The notes: generated by a model from the letters alone, not told the origin. Counted from the first letter of the stretch, positions 38,050-50,061 are shown. The stretch: DNA of 64,000 bases from Sorex araneus (GCF_027595985.1 NC_073302.1:394868403-394932402); one strand, 5' to 3'. Translations and numbers: made by a program.

Positions 38050-38692
38050 ACATTAGAGGTTCCTATAAAACCTTTTCTGGCAACACCTTTAGGCACCAGC
38101 CTGGGTTGAGGGTGTGCATTCAGTCAATGACGGTACATGAGACGTGGCTAGAGTCCCTTTTTGGATCCAATTAATTTGCTAGGACATTTCATAGATCTCA
38201 TTTACTAGATTACATGTTTATTATAACAGAAGATAGCTCAGGAATATCAAGATGAAAGAGAATCATTGAACAAAATATGCATGCAAGGATGCCTAGTTCC
38301 CATGCCCTATCCAGCGACTTCATTCTCCTCAGTTTTTACTTGTTCTTCCACCTAGAAGCTCTCAGAACCCTGTCACTTTGGGTTTTAATAGAGGCATCAT
38401 TTGATAGGTGATTGATTTAACCTCTAGCCCCTTTTCTTTCCCTGGAGATTGGGGTGAAACTGAAGTTTCAAAAGTCTAAACTCAGAATTTATTAATTCCT
38501 CTGGCAACTGGTGCAATTCCTAAGTAACCTAGGGGCATTCCAAAAGTTACCTCATTAACATAACAAAAGTCTCCTTTGTAGCTCTCATCACTTCGGAATT
38601 TCCAAAAGCTTTGAAGGAATTTTAAGAGTTTTGTGCCAAAAAGAGTGATGAATACCAAATATATATTTATTGTTATAAATCACCACATTACA
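38050..38692 (-). mobile_element. Old LTR, ERV-type, reverse, inserted in MLT1
   Basis: On the minus strand it starts TGTAATGTGGTGATTTATAA and ATATATTTGGTATTC, passes TAATGAGGTAACTTTTGGAA, CTGGAGG-like and CTGAGAGCTTCTAGGTGGA, and ends with TATAATAAACATGTAATC (polyadenylation-like AATAAA) and CCTAGCAAATTAATTGGATC. This order matches a widespread old mammalian LTR. I do not name the family with confidence, and the left edge is approximate. Confidence 0.6.
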
Positions 38693-38863
38693 ATGGCTAT
38701 CTACAAGCCAAGGAGCCGTGAAGAGATCCCTTAGCATAAACCAACTCTGCCAACATTTATATCTCAGACTTCAAATCTCCAGAACTATGAGAAAATTAAT
38801 TCTGTTGTGTAAGACACCTGGTCTGTGGTACTTACGATAGCAACCCTTGAAAACTAATACACT
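38693..38863 (+). mobile_element. MLT1-type LTR, 3' part
   Basis: GGCTATCTACAAGCCAAGGA, CTCCAGAACTATGAGAAAAT, TTCTGTTGTGTAAGACACC, GGTCTGTGGTACTTACGATA and GAAAACTAATAC are the standard MLT1 ending. Confidence 0.8.
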
Positions 38864-39726
38864 TGCTTTCAACTGCTGGATTTATTTATGCCCCTTCTAA
38901 TTGAAAGGGTATCATTGAAAGTGAAAGAAAATAGAAAGTATGTTAGATTTCAATAAGGTTGAATTTTAAATAACTAAGAAATCCTGAATCAAAAATAGCT
39001 AAGTTAAAATTTCTACTTGTAGGGAGATGTGAGTATGTGTGCTGCCTGTTATCTTACTTGTTCTTTTAAATCCATATCTGTCTGCGTCTGGGAATCAAAA
39101 TTTCACTTTTCATACTATTTTGCCATCTGGTCTTTGGTTAAGTTTAGTCAAGTGAAGACATCTGCAGATCAGTAGGCAAAGGAAAACATCTTATGCATGT
39201 GGTTGTCACAGTGAAGTAGGTGATGGTAGTTTCTGGTAGTTACAGATGAGAAGCAATGAGACTGGGATACTTCTAATACCAACATTGCAGAGGAAACACC
39301 TTTCAGCATGCTTAGTCATGGTCAGTTCAGCACATCTGAGCAGACTTGACATATAATAAACACCATGCCCAGGGAGGTAGCCGCCAGTGGATTTAGAGTC
39401 CTAAGTTTTGGGATATAAGCAATTGGCAACTTTTTATAAAGTCATAATGTATTTCTTTCCAAACACATCTCTTTTGTTGTTCTTCACAATAACTTTCACA
39501 CAATTTCCTAATTTAAATGCTTCTGGTTTGATACAGTTGAATGGGTGTTGAACTTATACAGGCTAAGAGTATTGTAAGTAAATGAAAAGTAAGTTCACAT
39601 GTGCAAGCATGCTAATGCAGCATTGTCTATATGAGCAAGATACTGGCAATCATTCAAATGATCATCTCTTCAAGAATGGATTACTCATGATATAGTTACA
39701 GAATAATATAATTAAAAGCAGCAAAA
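38864..39726. other. Non-repetitive DNA
   Basis: Nothing recognised. Confidence 0.4.
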
Positions 39727-39890
39727 GGTGAAGCTGGAGAGATTGTATCAGGGTTAAAATGCTTACCTTGCATGTGGCCAACATCAGTTCTATCCCCAGA
39801 CCCATCTACGGTCCCTGAGCACCACCAAAAATGGTCCCTGTCCACAGAGCTAGGAGCAGGTCTGAGCATTGCTAGGTATAAAACAAAAAT
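39727..39890 (+). mobile_element. Old SOR-type SINE, type I
   Basis: GAAGCTGGAGAGATTGTATC, TTACCTTGCATGTGGCCAAC and CCATCTACGGTCCCTGAGCA are followed by an A-rich tail. Confidence 0.72.
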
Positions 39891-40079
39891 CAAGAATCAG
39901 AAGCAAAGCAAAAGCAGCAAATATGATCAAACACTAGTGCACATTAGAAAAAAATTAATCTTAGGAGTGGGTAAAGAAAGTCATAGACATTTTTAAAAGA
40001 AATAGACAAAACACTCCTGAAATTCATATGGAACAATAAACCCCCATGAATAGCTAAAACAATCCTTGGGGAAAAGAAG

Positions 40080-42684
40080 ATGGGTGGCACCACCTTTTCC
40101 AATTTCAAATTCTACTACAAAGCAATAGTAATTAAAACAGCATGGTATTGGGCTAGAAACAGACCTTCAATCCAAAGGGAAAGAGTTGAACATCCTGTCA
40201 GAGACCCCCAAATATATTGCTACTCAATCTTTGACAAAGGAGCAAGAAATGTGAAGAAGAACAAGGAAAGTGTCTTCAACAAGTGGTATTGGGAAAACTG
40301 GATAGCTACCTGCAAAATAATAAACTCTGACCTCTGTCTAATGCCAGGCACAAAAGTCAGATCAAAGTGGATTAAAGACCTCAATATAAGACATGAATCT
40401 ATAATGTACATAGAGGAAAATGTAGACAGAACTCTCCATGAAATTGAAGCTAAAATTATCTTTATTATTATTATTATTATTTTTAAATTTTATTGAATCA
40501 CCATGTGGAGGGTTACATAGTTCTCAGGATTATGTCAATTATACAATACTCAAACACCCTTCCCTTCACCAGTGCCCCTATTCCATCAACAACCACCCCA
40601 GTATACCTTGTGCCCCCCGCCCCCATCCCCGCCCTTGTAATTGATAAGTTTCACTTTGTTTACACTTTATCTTGGTTTACATTCTATGTTTCAACACATA
40701 ACTCGCTATTGTTGCTGGGGTTTCAAACAAGTTCCATTGTTTGTTACATAACTTTTCTATTTTTTTCCCCCCTCGTCCCGCACCACCGAGTTCACGCCTG
40801 TTTAGTATTCACCACGCTGCCTGACAAAGGAAAAAGAAACGGAAAAGATGGTTATTTCCTGTCATCAGCCGGCGTGGGGCTCTGGCTTAGTTGATAGTCT
40901 GGTAGAAAGTCTGCAGTTTCTGGAACCAAAAGTAGTGTGCTGGTATCGGCCCCAACTCGAGATTCCACCAGCGTCCCGCTGTTCCATGTACATAATACTT
41001 TATTCCCTTGTATCCCATTCCCATGCCACCAGGTCCGTGTCAACTTAATGGACATCATACTATGGTTAACGCCACGCCGCGTTTCTTCCCCAGAAAGAAG
41101 GATATTTTTTCTCAGCTGGTGTGGGGATATGGCTTAGTTCAATCTAGAGAGATGGCTACCATTTTGGTTGCCTTCAATATTTCAACAAAAAACTTTCTAT
41201 TCTTGTTAGGGTTTCCTACCAAAGTCGACCCGTTAAAAGGGAACCATTTCATATTGCTGATGATTAGATGACATTAGGTCGCGTGGCTGCTGCCGCGGCC
41301 GCGCGGTTTTGGGTTTCTGTATAAAGTCCAGGGAAAATTCTGCCTGAAATTCTATCGTTACAATCTTTTACCCTTTTATGGTGCTCATAAGATGGGAAAA
41401 ACTAGAGAAATACCGGGCCCCCGCACGGGCGGAAGTGGGAAAGCTCCCTTGTCCTCCTCAGTCATACTGGAGCGGCGGGCGCGGCAAAGTGGGAAAGCCC
41501 ACGTGGCTGCACTCTCTTTAAGTGTCCGCGGTGGGTGGAGACCGGTACTTCCCCACCCTCAATCTCCCGCCAGCCGCGCCGCGCATTTGGGTGCGTGTCT
41601 CCATTTTGTGCTCAGAGAAGTGGGGTGGAGGCTGTGCTGTGCCCAGGAGAGGTTGAGGGAGAGAGAGAGAGATTAAAAAAAAGATAAACGCCAGGCCCCC
41701 ACACGGGGCCCTGGCGGAGACGCTCAAATCACATACTGCAGGTTGTTGAGTGGGCTGCTGGTGTCCAAAGCAGCTCCCTTGTCCTCCTCAGTCATACTGG
41801 AGCTGCGGACGCAGCGAAGTGGGCGAAGCTAAAATTATCTTTAAGCATGAAACAGCACTGAGCATGCAAGTGGAAGCAAAAACAAACAAACAGGACTACA
41901 TCCCGTTACTAAGAAGCTTCTGCACTTTAAAAGAAACAGTGACCAAAATACAGAAAGGGCCCATAGAATGGGAAAGAATATTTACCAAATATCAATCTGA
42001 TAAGGGACTAATATCCAGGATATATAAGACACTAGGAGAATTTTATAAGAAAAAAACCTCCAACCCCACAAAAAATGGAGAAAAGAAATGAACAGAAATT
42101 TCCTCAAAAAAGAAATACAAATGGCCAAAAGACACATGAAAAAATCCTCCAGAGAAAAATCGCCAGTTCAGGGAGATGCAAATCAAAACAACATTGAGAT
42201 ATCATCACACACCACAGAGACTGGCACACATTCAAAAGAACAAAAGCAACCAGTGCTTGGCATTGATATGGGGAAAAAGGGATGCTCTTTCAATGTTGGT
42301 GGGAATGCCAACTGATCCAGCCTTTCTGGAAAACAATATGGACACACCTTCAAAAACTAGAAATTGAGCTTCCATATGACTGCACAATACCAGTTCTGGG
42401 AATATATCGAGGATGCAAAAAAGCACAGTAGAAATGACATCTGTACCTATAAGTTCATTGAAGCACTGTTCACAAGAGCCAAAATCTGGAAACAATCCAC
42501 ATGCCCTAGAACAGATGACTGGTTAAAGAAATTTTGGTACATCTACACAATGGAATACTATGCAGCTGTTAGGAGAGATGAAGTTATGAAATTTGCTTAT
42601 AAATGGATAGACATGGAGTATATCATGCTGAGTGAAATGAGGCAGAAAGAGAGGGACAGACATAGAAGGACTGCACTCACTTGA
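40080..42684 (+). pseudogene. LINE-1 ORF2 C-terminal remnant (split and frameshifted)
   Basis: Remnant of the ORF2 multifunctional protein; only the C-terminal region survives. Segment 1 (40080-40464) and segment 2 (from 41825) join in frame once the insert and one TSD copy are set aside: the residues EAKIIF occur on both sides. A shift near 42060-42100 moves the frame at KKMNRNFLKKEIQMAKRHMK, another occurs near 42180 (MQIKTTLRYHHTP), and the end (FWYIYTMEYYAAVRRDEVMK) lies in a third segment, 42364-42684. The protein cannot be made from this locus. Confidence 0.9.
40465..41824 (-). mobile_element. ORF-less non-autonomous retroelement nested in LINE-1
   Basis: A 1.36-kb insert on the minus strand with a perfect 19-bp TSD GAAGCTAAAATTATCTTTA (40446-40464 and 41825-41843). 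The 3' end on the minus strand is AATAAAATTTAAAAATAATA with an (AAT)n tail. The last 170 bases align with the L1 3' UTR (GGTATACTGGGG, GAAGGGTGTTTGAG, GTGATTCAATAAAATT). The 5' part (about 41280-41824) is CpG-rich. It carries a 53-bp segment starting AGCTCCCTTGTCCTCCTCAG twice (41442-41494 and 41772-41824) and a GCCAGGCCCC...GGGGCCCTGGC hairpin (41690-41716). No frame in it encodes a recognisable protein. The join TT|AAAG at the minus-strand start of the TSD fits L1 endonuclease cleavage. I do not recognise a named family. It could be an internally deleted L1 joining 5' UTR to 3' UTR, or a composite element comparable in logic to SVA. Confidence 0.85.
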
Positions 42685-43140
42685 GGAGTATAGAATAACA
42701 TCATATGAAGCTGACACCCAAGGACAGTAGATACTAGGGCCAGGAGGATTGCCCCATAGCTGGAAGCCTGCTTCGTGAGCCGAGAAGAGAAGGCAGATAG
42801 AATAGAGAAGGGATCACTAAGAAAATGATGGCTGGAGCAATCAGTTAGGATGGGAGATGTGTGCAAAAAGTAGATAATGGACCAAACATGATGACCTCTC
42901 AGTGTCTGTGTTGCAAGCCATAATGCCAAAAAGTAGAGAGAGAGTATGGTGAATATTGTCTGCCATGGAGGCAGGGGAGGGTGGGAAACGGGGGGGTATA
43001 CCGGGAATCTTGGTGGTGGGGAATGTGCACTGATGGAGGGATGGGTGTTTAATCATTGTGTGATTTTAACCCAAACATGAAAGCTTGCAACTATCTCACA
43101 GTTATTCAATAAAATTTAAAAAAAGCAAAGTCATCGAATT

Positions 43141-46100
43141 TTATCATTTCTATTAACCTTATATATATATATATTTTCAGAAAACTGATAGGACTAACAT
43201 ATAACAAATACAGCATCACTCTAAAACATATCCCTTGAGTTTATTTTGGAGGTCTCCCTAGAGTAGTATGGTTAAATAAGTCAATGATCACTGTGGATTG
43301 ATGCAGCTTCTAGCCGCTTTCCCCTCCCTAGAGGCCTGGTAGAGAGACTGAAAGATATAATATAGCACATTCAATTAATATATTGTTTACAGCCATATAT
43401 AGAGAGAGGAAAAGAAGCACTAACAGAATATTATCTAGTTTTATTGACTAGAAAAGGGATGAATCTTGATGAAATGCAAAGGATTTTTAAATTAATGAAA
43501 ATCTAAAATACTATATAAATGAACATACCCTATGATTAGGAATGATGTGATAGAACATGTGTATCAGGTAATTTCCAGAAAAGGAGCTGGTCATGCTACA
43601 CTCACTTTTAAGAATGTGAAGTTCAAGACTGTTAGCAGATCAAGTAATATTAGCATGAAATTGTGTATTTATCTTTAAAATTTAAATTTAAATAGTAATA
43701 TGGTTACAATAAATTAAAGTTTATAGTATTGATGTGCAGTTACCATCATGTGCTGTGTCCTTCAACAACTGTCCTAATATGTGATCCTCATTTCTTTCTA
43801 TCCCTCACTTAGTGTTTATCTGAATTTTATCATCTAAAGTCAAGGTTGATTTTCTTAACTTTCTCTATTCCACAGATTAATCAGATCATCTAGTATATGT
43901 CCTTCTTATTCTGCTAAGCATGATACTTTCCAATTCCATTCATGATGCATCACATAAATCATTTCATCTTTTCTTATAGCTGCATATATTCTATTGTGTA
44001 TGCCACAAGTTCTTGTGGACCTTTTCGGGTCTTCTATGTATCTGCGAATAGAGATAATTTGACCTGTTTTCAATTTTTTACCCTATGCCACAAGTTCTTT
44101 ATCGATTTATTTAAGACCAGTTGGGTTGTTTCCATATCCTGATTATTATACTAATTACTGCAATGAACATAGAATTGCATATTCTTTTGTAAATTAATTT
44201 TTTGTTTGTTTTGTTTTGTTTTGGATGTAGATGTAAAGAACAGGAATCTCTGGTTCCTATGGAAATTTACTTTTTGGATGAAAAATCCATACCATTTTCC
44301 ACAGAAGTAGAACCAGAGGACATTCCCACCAAAAATAAATAATGGTTCCTCTGAAATGGCATCCACACTGACACTGTTGAACAACAGCCTTAAGTTTCTT
44401 TGTATTTCGAATAATAACAATAATAATCACTTTGATCATAATTATTAGTAGAGAGCTAAGAACTTGGAAACTTGGCCTCATTTAAAACTGGATAATTCAC
44501 TTGATAACTAAGTTTAAATTATAGTTAAGTCAGAGTCATTCTGTTGATCAGTAGAACAAATTTGCCATTAAACCCTTCTCTACTTTGATCTTCTTGAAAA
44601 AACACGGTGGGCAGTATTCACGGTATCTTGAAATTAATTGAATCTGTAAATCATAAAGTATAACATATTTCTTACACACTAATTTTTGGGGAAAATGACA
44701 GAAAAACATTCAAAGAATGAAAATTACTATTTTCTTAACTGCTTTATTATGTATTTCACTTTTATAATGGAAAAATAAGCATCATTTCACAAAGAAATAT
44801 TGTAGGCACAAATACAGTAGGAAAGGAAATTATAAATTTTCTCCTATTTGTGGAAACTGATGTGTTTAAGTCTGTCCAAAACAAACCTCACTATTTAGGA
44901 AAGAAATTCAACCTAATGCATTTATTTGAAGGCATTTTGATAATATCTGTAAGAATCTGTGGGTTATTTTGGAAAAATCTTCCCCTGTTTTTTAGGTTAT
45001 AGCTTCCATTGTGGCTGGCTTAGCAGCTGCTTCTGACCTTGAACAAAGTAGAAGCCTTGGAATGCCTTTCTGCTGTCTGTGCGGACCTGTTCTCTCCAGT
45101 TACAGCACAAAGGGATAACTTAATTCCACTTGGGATATAGGTATGTTTGGGTTTCAGGAAATAATAGAATACTGTTGATTAGTTGTGAACTAGAACAAAT
45201 AAGCCACAAGAGGGCATATTTTTCTTGGTTTCATCATGCTAATACAAATAAAGCTTGCCTCAATTAGGTATCACAGGAATCCCCTGAATTCATTTTCTTA
45301 GAATACACCCCTCTGAAAGTGTGGCATGGTGGCACGGTGGTGGTCTGAGGTATAAAGTGAAGCAAGGTCAAAAGGATTGTTTTCTTACCTGCTATGTAAA
45401 GAAAGTCTCTATAATACTTCCTTAAAATTTTCCATAGGGGAATATTTGTAGTTACAAGAACATTGTTTAAAAGTAAGAAAACAAGGAATGCGTTATTTGA
45501 CTTTAAGGCCTCCTGCCTCTTTCTGGAATAGCTATATTTCCTATATCAGGTACTGAAAGCTTTTACAACTTTTAGTCAATGTTCCTTGTCAAGGTTTTCT
45601 TTTCTGAGGCCTCAGGATCTGGGCCAAAGAGGCTGGATCGTGTTTTTATTTTTATTTTGAAGTACATTCCTGCTGAATTTAATTATTCACCACACCCTAA
45701 GCCAGCTAAATAAATATAACTTAAGATTCTGGTTTGGAAAGGTTTGAAAATTGCTGAGTTTTTTCCAAGTAAAATCTCACAGTATTTTAGGTGTTGTATG
45801 ATAGAGGGCAATAAGGCAGGAGTCAGAAAAAGCGGGGTGAGCCTCAAGTGATCTACTTGATGACTGATATCCTTCTTTCTCACACAGGGTTAGAAACTCT
45901 CTGAGGACACTTCCTAACCTGAATGTGTATGATTATTTATGATGTCATTAGAGCTCAAAGACATTAAGCAAATTTCTGACGGTTTTACATGCTGAACAAC
46001 CATAAATGATCTTCAGTCTGTTACTAATGAGAAAAGTGGATACATTTACTCAGAGTTCTATGTCTGTCTCATTAATCTGAACAGAAGATAAAAGTTCGTT

Positions 46101-49100
46101 CTCTTTTTTTCCAACCATAGAACATTATCTAATGATCTTTATGTATAACTATCTAAATGACACAGTGATGAGTAGATTTCCATGATCAAATGAAGCAGAT
46201 GGAAAAAAGAATCTGGAGTTTAAAAAGGAAAACACCTGATAGTAGATTAAGAGGTGCATAAATTGCTTTCAACTCATGCCATCACTTGTTCTAATTAGAC
46301 ATAAATTTAAGTATATTCCATATTTCTCTTGTAAAGGTAACAAAATATCTTATCTGTCAGTACGCATATGTTAATATATGGGAAGACATTCATAAAGTAT
46401 GATTCATTAAAAAGCAGAGAAGTTTAATATGTGACCAAAGTCTGACTAATTTTACAGAACTAAGCACTAAAAAAATCTGAGTTTTATCTCCATGTTTTTC
46501 TTTATTACACATACTCTTAAAATCTATTTTACCCATTTTATTTTCTTATTGCATTCACTACATCCTCTTCTGTATTTTGTATAGAGGATACAAGAGAGAA
46601 TTAGGACTATAGATTTTTTGGGGAGATTTTTATCTTCTGTTGAAGTACAGCCAGATCCTCTGAGATTTGCTAGATTTAAGTTCTAGACCAAATAATCATC
46701 TTTCTCCTGTCTGTGGGCAGATGAAATATATGTGGACTTGGAGGAATCTAGGAGTATACTGGTTCTACTTTAACTCATCTCTGTTGCCTTACTCTATGAC
46801 TCCCAACTTAGATTGATGCTTCTTGAAATTTTCTAATTGGAACTTTAGTCTCTACCTTCATCAAATATTAATATACAATTCTTTGAGAAATAACGTATTT
46901 CACATTGTCTAACTTATTTCCAGAGAATGAGATATGCAAATTCTTTGAGCCTAGTGGAGATGGATGAGGGGCAGTGCTAAGTCACTAAGGAAGATTCTGG
47001 AACCTCAAAACACATTTACTTAGACATTTAGACACTTTTTTCCTCCAACGCCTGGAAAACAGTTGTTTTATTTTTACTTTCCTTAGTTTTTTTCTCTATC
47101 CAGTGTAAAATAGGCACAGGAGCAGCAATTAGGCTACCCTAACTGTTGATATACGTGTCTGTCTCTTTCAGTGCGAAGAGCACTTATTGAATCTTGAAGA
47201 GCTAAACTTAGAGATAAGTAAACTTGTACAGTACACTGGCCATTAAAAAAAGAAGAAGAAACTTGGTTCTAAATTAGACATTTCCCGTTGGAATTATTGT
47301 AAAGATTCAGATTATGTATTACTTTATGGAGCATATTGTTAAACTGTTTTTCATGACAGCAGATTTCAGCTCTTAAAGGGAGTTATAAAACTGTCCTGCT
47401 GGGATGCTGTACAGTTCATTGGCAATTCAGAAATAAGATCAGTGATGATTATCATGTCCACTCTTTCCATCAACACATTTAAGCCCCAAATACATGATAA
47501 AAGTCTACCATATGCCAGCAAGACAGAGAGGTACCTAAGTTTTGCAAAGCACTGAACACAGCTGAAGTCATTCATCACAACTTTGGACTGTGCAGTTGAT
47601 TCTGTCTGCTTCGTGTTCAGAGTAATTAAAAGGAGGGAAAGCACAGAACCCAATTTCCAGATGTTTTCTTCTCTTAGCATGTTTAGGATGCCCTAGTAAA
47701 GGCAATGTAAATTTGAAGACAGGGGCACTTAAAGCTAAAGCTAAATAATTTAAATACAAATTTGTGAACATTGTTTCAGGAGCTAGAGAAGCAAAGACCC
47801 AATATAGCCAATATTTTATCTGTGATGCAGACACATGCATAACTAATTACGATGTAACATACAAAGAGCTTTTAATAGTAGAAAATCAGAGTGGTTTGGG
47901 AGAAACATGAAGAAAGGACTAATTCTGCAGGGGTATTTTGGATAAGTTAAAATAGTAGCAAAAAGGACATATTCTTTGGTTTAAATATATTAAACGAATG
48001 TAGATACGAGGAAAACTGGATCTTCAGCTAAACAAAATTCTAGCTAGACAATATTTTGGACAATAAACTGACAGTACTATTAGAGAACTACTAGAGAGCA
48101 TTTTAAAAAAAGTCTTATTATTTTCTATAATGTACAAAAATTTATATGGTGGGAGATTTAAAAAAATAGATTTGTTTTCACAAAGAATTTTCCATTGGAA
48201 CTGAGGGGCAATGGGGAGTAAAGCAGTATAAAAAGAGAGGAAAATAGAGTAAAAGCACCCAGGATGATTAGTTAAAATAAATGAGTGGTGTCATATTTAA
48301 TGTAAATATTCGAGAGAAAAGTTGCTATAATTTAAACTACTCTGTGGAATCTTAAAATTTTCTGTATTCAAGGAGAAACCGTAGGAGAATTGGCTGGTTC
48401 ACAGTCAAAACCAAGGTTATGGGGATGCGCCAGCATGAGACATAGGAATGAACCTTGGTCAAAGTTAAGAAATCTGAGTCCTTCATGTCCCTGGTTGTGG
48501 CACCAGAAGGCTGTCACTTCAAATGACTCATTTATCCTTTATGTCCCTCAACTCCTCACTGTTAAAGTAAGACAAGTGAAGTCCCTTTCAGATCTTCCAT
48601 TGTTTCTATGTTTCTTTTGTCTGCTCTTTATCTCTAAACCAAAACACCCATGGTCACTGGCCAGGGAAGCTGAGACACCTTAGTCTTAAATCAAGCTGAC
48701 AAATGTCCAACCTGTAGCTGCTGCTTCTCTAAGGTGCATCTCCCTCGGTTTTATGTTTGGGACTAAAAACAATAAGGTTTCTAGTCACAAAGAGGATAAT
48801 AGACCATACAGCTAAAAAGGCCATTTTTTAAAAATGACACTTCAGTATTCATTTGCACAAGTTATTTTCACCTTCCTGGGAGAAGCCTGACCATGGTGTC
48901 CTTGTGAAAACTGCAGAATGAAGATGTTTCTGCATTGTGTTTATAAAAGAGGAGGTGGCCTCGAAATCCTGCAAGTTTATCTTCACAAAGGAGCCTGCCG
49001 TCTGGTCCCTCTGTATTTCAATTTTTCACAACCATGCTGTGCATGAATCTAAAAAAAAGAGAACCTCCTAAATGTGGAAAGGTGACAGGGACTCATTCAC

Positions 49101-49416
49101 TGGCTTAAGAGAGAAAAAGAATGTTGCATTGGGTTGTTTTCTCTCTCTTTACTTGGCTCTTCCTGGATTTCAGCTCTTAATGAAGAACCAATCACTACAC
49201 TTCACCCCAAGCTAGCTCCATGATGGCCATTAACAGTGGACACGGGTTTTATTTAGTGGAACACAGGTGCTGTTTCTGAGCTTTTAGGATGCTGTTTGTG
49301 GCCAATCACCCCCTTGTTTTTTTCTGCAAAAGGGATTTAGAGACTTTATGGTATCTAATGGACAGAATAACCAGACCCTAAAGTCACTAGGGCGCGGAAT
49401 CAAACATCCAAGGTGG
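43141..49416. other. Long, mostly non-repetitive stretch upstream of the CpG island
   Basis: No SINE was recognised over about 6 kb, in contrast to the rest of the window. An (AT)n run lies at 43160-43174. No exon is supported. Patches of balanced composition at 44990-45130, 47360-47700 and 48700-49050 could be conserved regulatory DNA near the promoter. This is inference only. Confidence 0.45.
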
Positions 49417-49417
49417 C

Positions 49418-49439
49418 TTTTTTTTTTTTTTTTTTTTTT
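49418..49439. repeat. Poly-T tract
   Basis: 22 T in a row at the left edge of the CpG island. No SINE or L1 body is attached on the right, so its origin is unclear. Confidence 0.9.
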
Positions 49440-49639
49440 AACAAAGAGTGGCCAGTCCAGAAAAAACCTCCCTGGGCCAGGCCGGAGCTCCGTGTAATCC
49501 CTGCTGCAAACCATCTACGCACGGACAGGGACGGACTTCTGCAAGCCAGGGGTGGGTGTGTGGGGTGGGTGTGTGTGTGTCGGGGGGGGGGGGTGGCGTG
49601 CGCACACGGGGGGAGCGTGAGGGTTGAGGGAGGAGATCG

Positions 49640-50061
49640 GAAGGGAAGAGGTAATCCCCGGCGTTCTGAGCATCCCCTTTTTAGAAAGACCGGGTTTCTC
49701 CCAGGACAGCTGCTGCGGTCACACCACAAAGTTAAAAGCCGCCCTCCGGCTCCGAGCGTGCCTGCCCTCGCCACCCTCGCCTCGCCAAAGCGGCAGCTGG
49801 TGCGGCGCGCTCCGCCCGTGCCTGCAGCGGCGCTCGGGGCCAGCAGCGCCCCCTGCCTCCGACCCGGCCGCGGCCGACACAGCTTCCGCGCGCTCGCGGG
49901 GCCGCCGGCGGCTGGTGGCTCAGCCTGGGCTGCGGCTCCGAGCAGCTCGCGCCCGCGTCCCGGGTCGCCGCCCGGACGCTCCTCCCGTCGGCCGCCCCCG
50001 CTGCTCCTCTCCCGGCCAGGGCTCGGAGCCCCGACAGGGCTGGGGAGAGACGGTTTCCAAG
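49640..50061 (+). other. Candidate non-coding first exon (5' UTR) ending in a splice donor
   Basis: Inference from sequence signals. No ATG occurs on the plus strand between about 49640 and 50061, and the segment ends at TTTCCAAG|GTAAGACGG, which matches the mammalian donor consensus (MAG|GTRAGT) closely at AAG|GTAAG. A CpG-island 5' UTR exon followed by a long AT-rich intron to the right would fit. The true start site is not visible, and no downstream exon was recognised in the remaining 14 kb. Weaker donor-like sites exist on the minus strand (for example near 50860 and 51462), so leftward transcription or a bidirectional promoter is not excluded. The gene is not identified. Confidence 0.4.

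Larger units (their letters stand above)
39990..43123 (+). mobile_element. 5'-truncated LINE-1 (ORF2 C-terminal end + 3' UTR), interrupted
   Basis: The reading frame shows the hallmark C-terminal part of L1 ORF2: FIWNNK, YYKAIVIKTAWYW, FNKWYWENWIATC, SKWIKDLNIRHE, later CTLKETVTKIQKGP, EWERIFTKY, GLISRIYKTL, then KRHMKKSS and LWYIYTMEYYAAV-like (FWYIYTMEYYAAV). The endonuclease and reverse transcriptase domains lie upstream and are missing. The frame is broken by an in-frame TGA at 40047-40049 and by frameshifts after about 42090, so this copy is dead. The 3' UTR (about 42690-43115) ends in AATAAA (43108-43113) and a short A-rich tail. Imperfect direct repeats AAAGTCATAGACATTT (39977-39992) and AAAGTCATCGAATT (43127-43140) look like its TSD. 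Bases 40465-41824 are a later insertion. Confidence 0.95.

Noticed and set aside
40080..42684. A retained, possibly active LINE-1 protein gene
   Set aside because: The copy is 5'-truncated, has an in-frame TGA and several frameshifts, and is split by another insertion.
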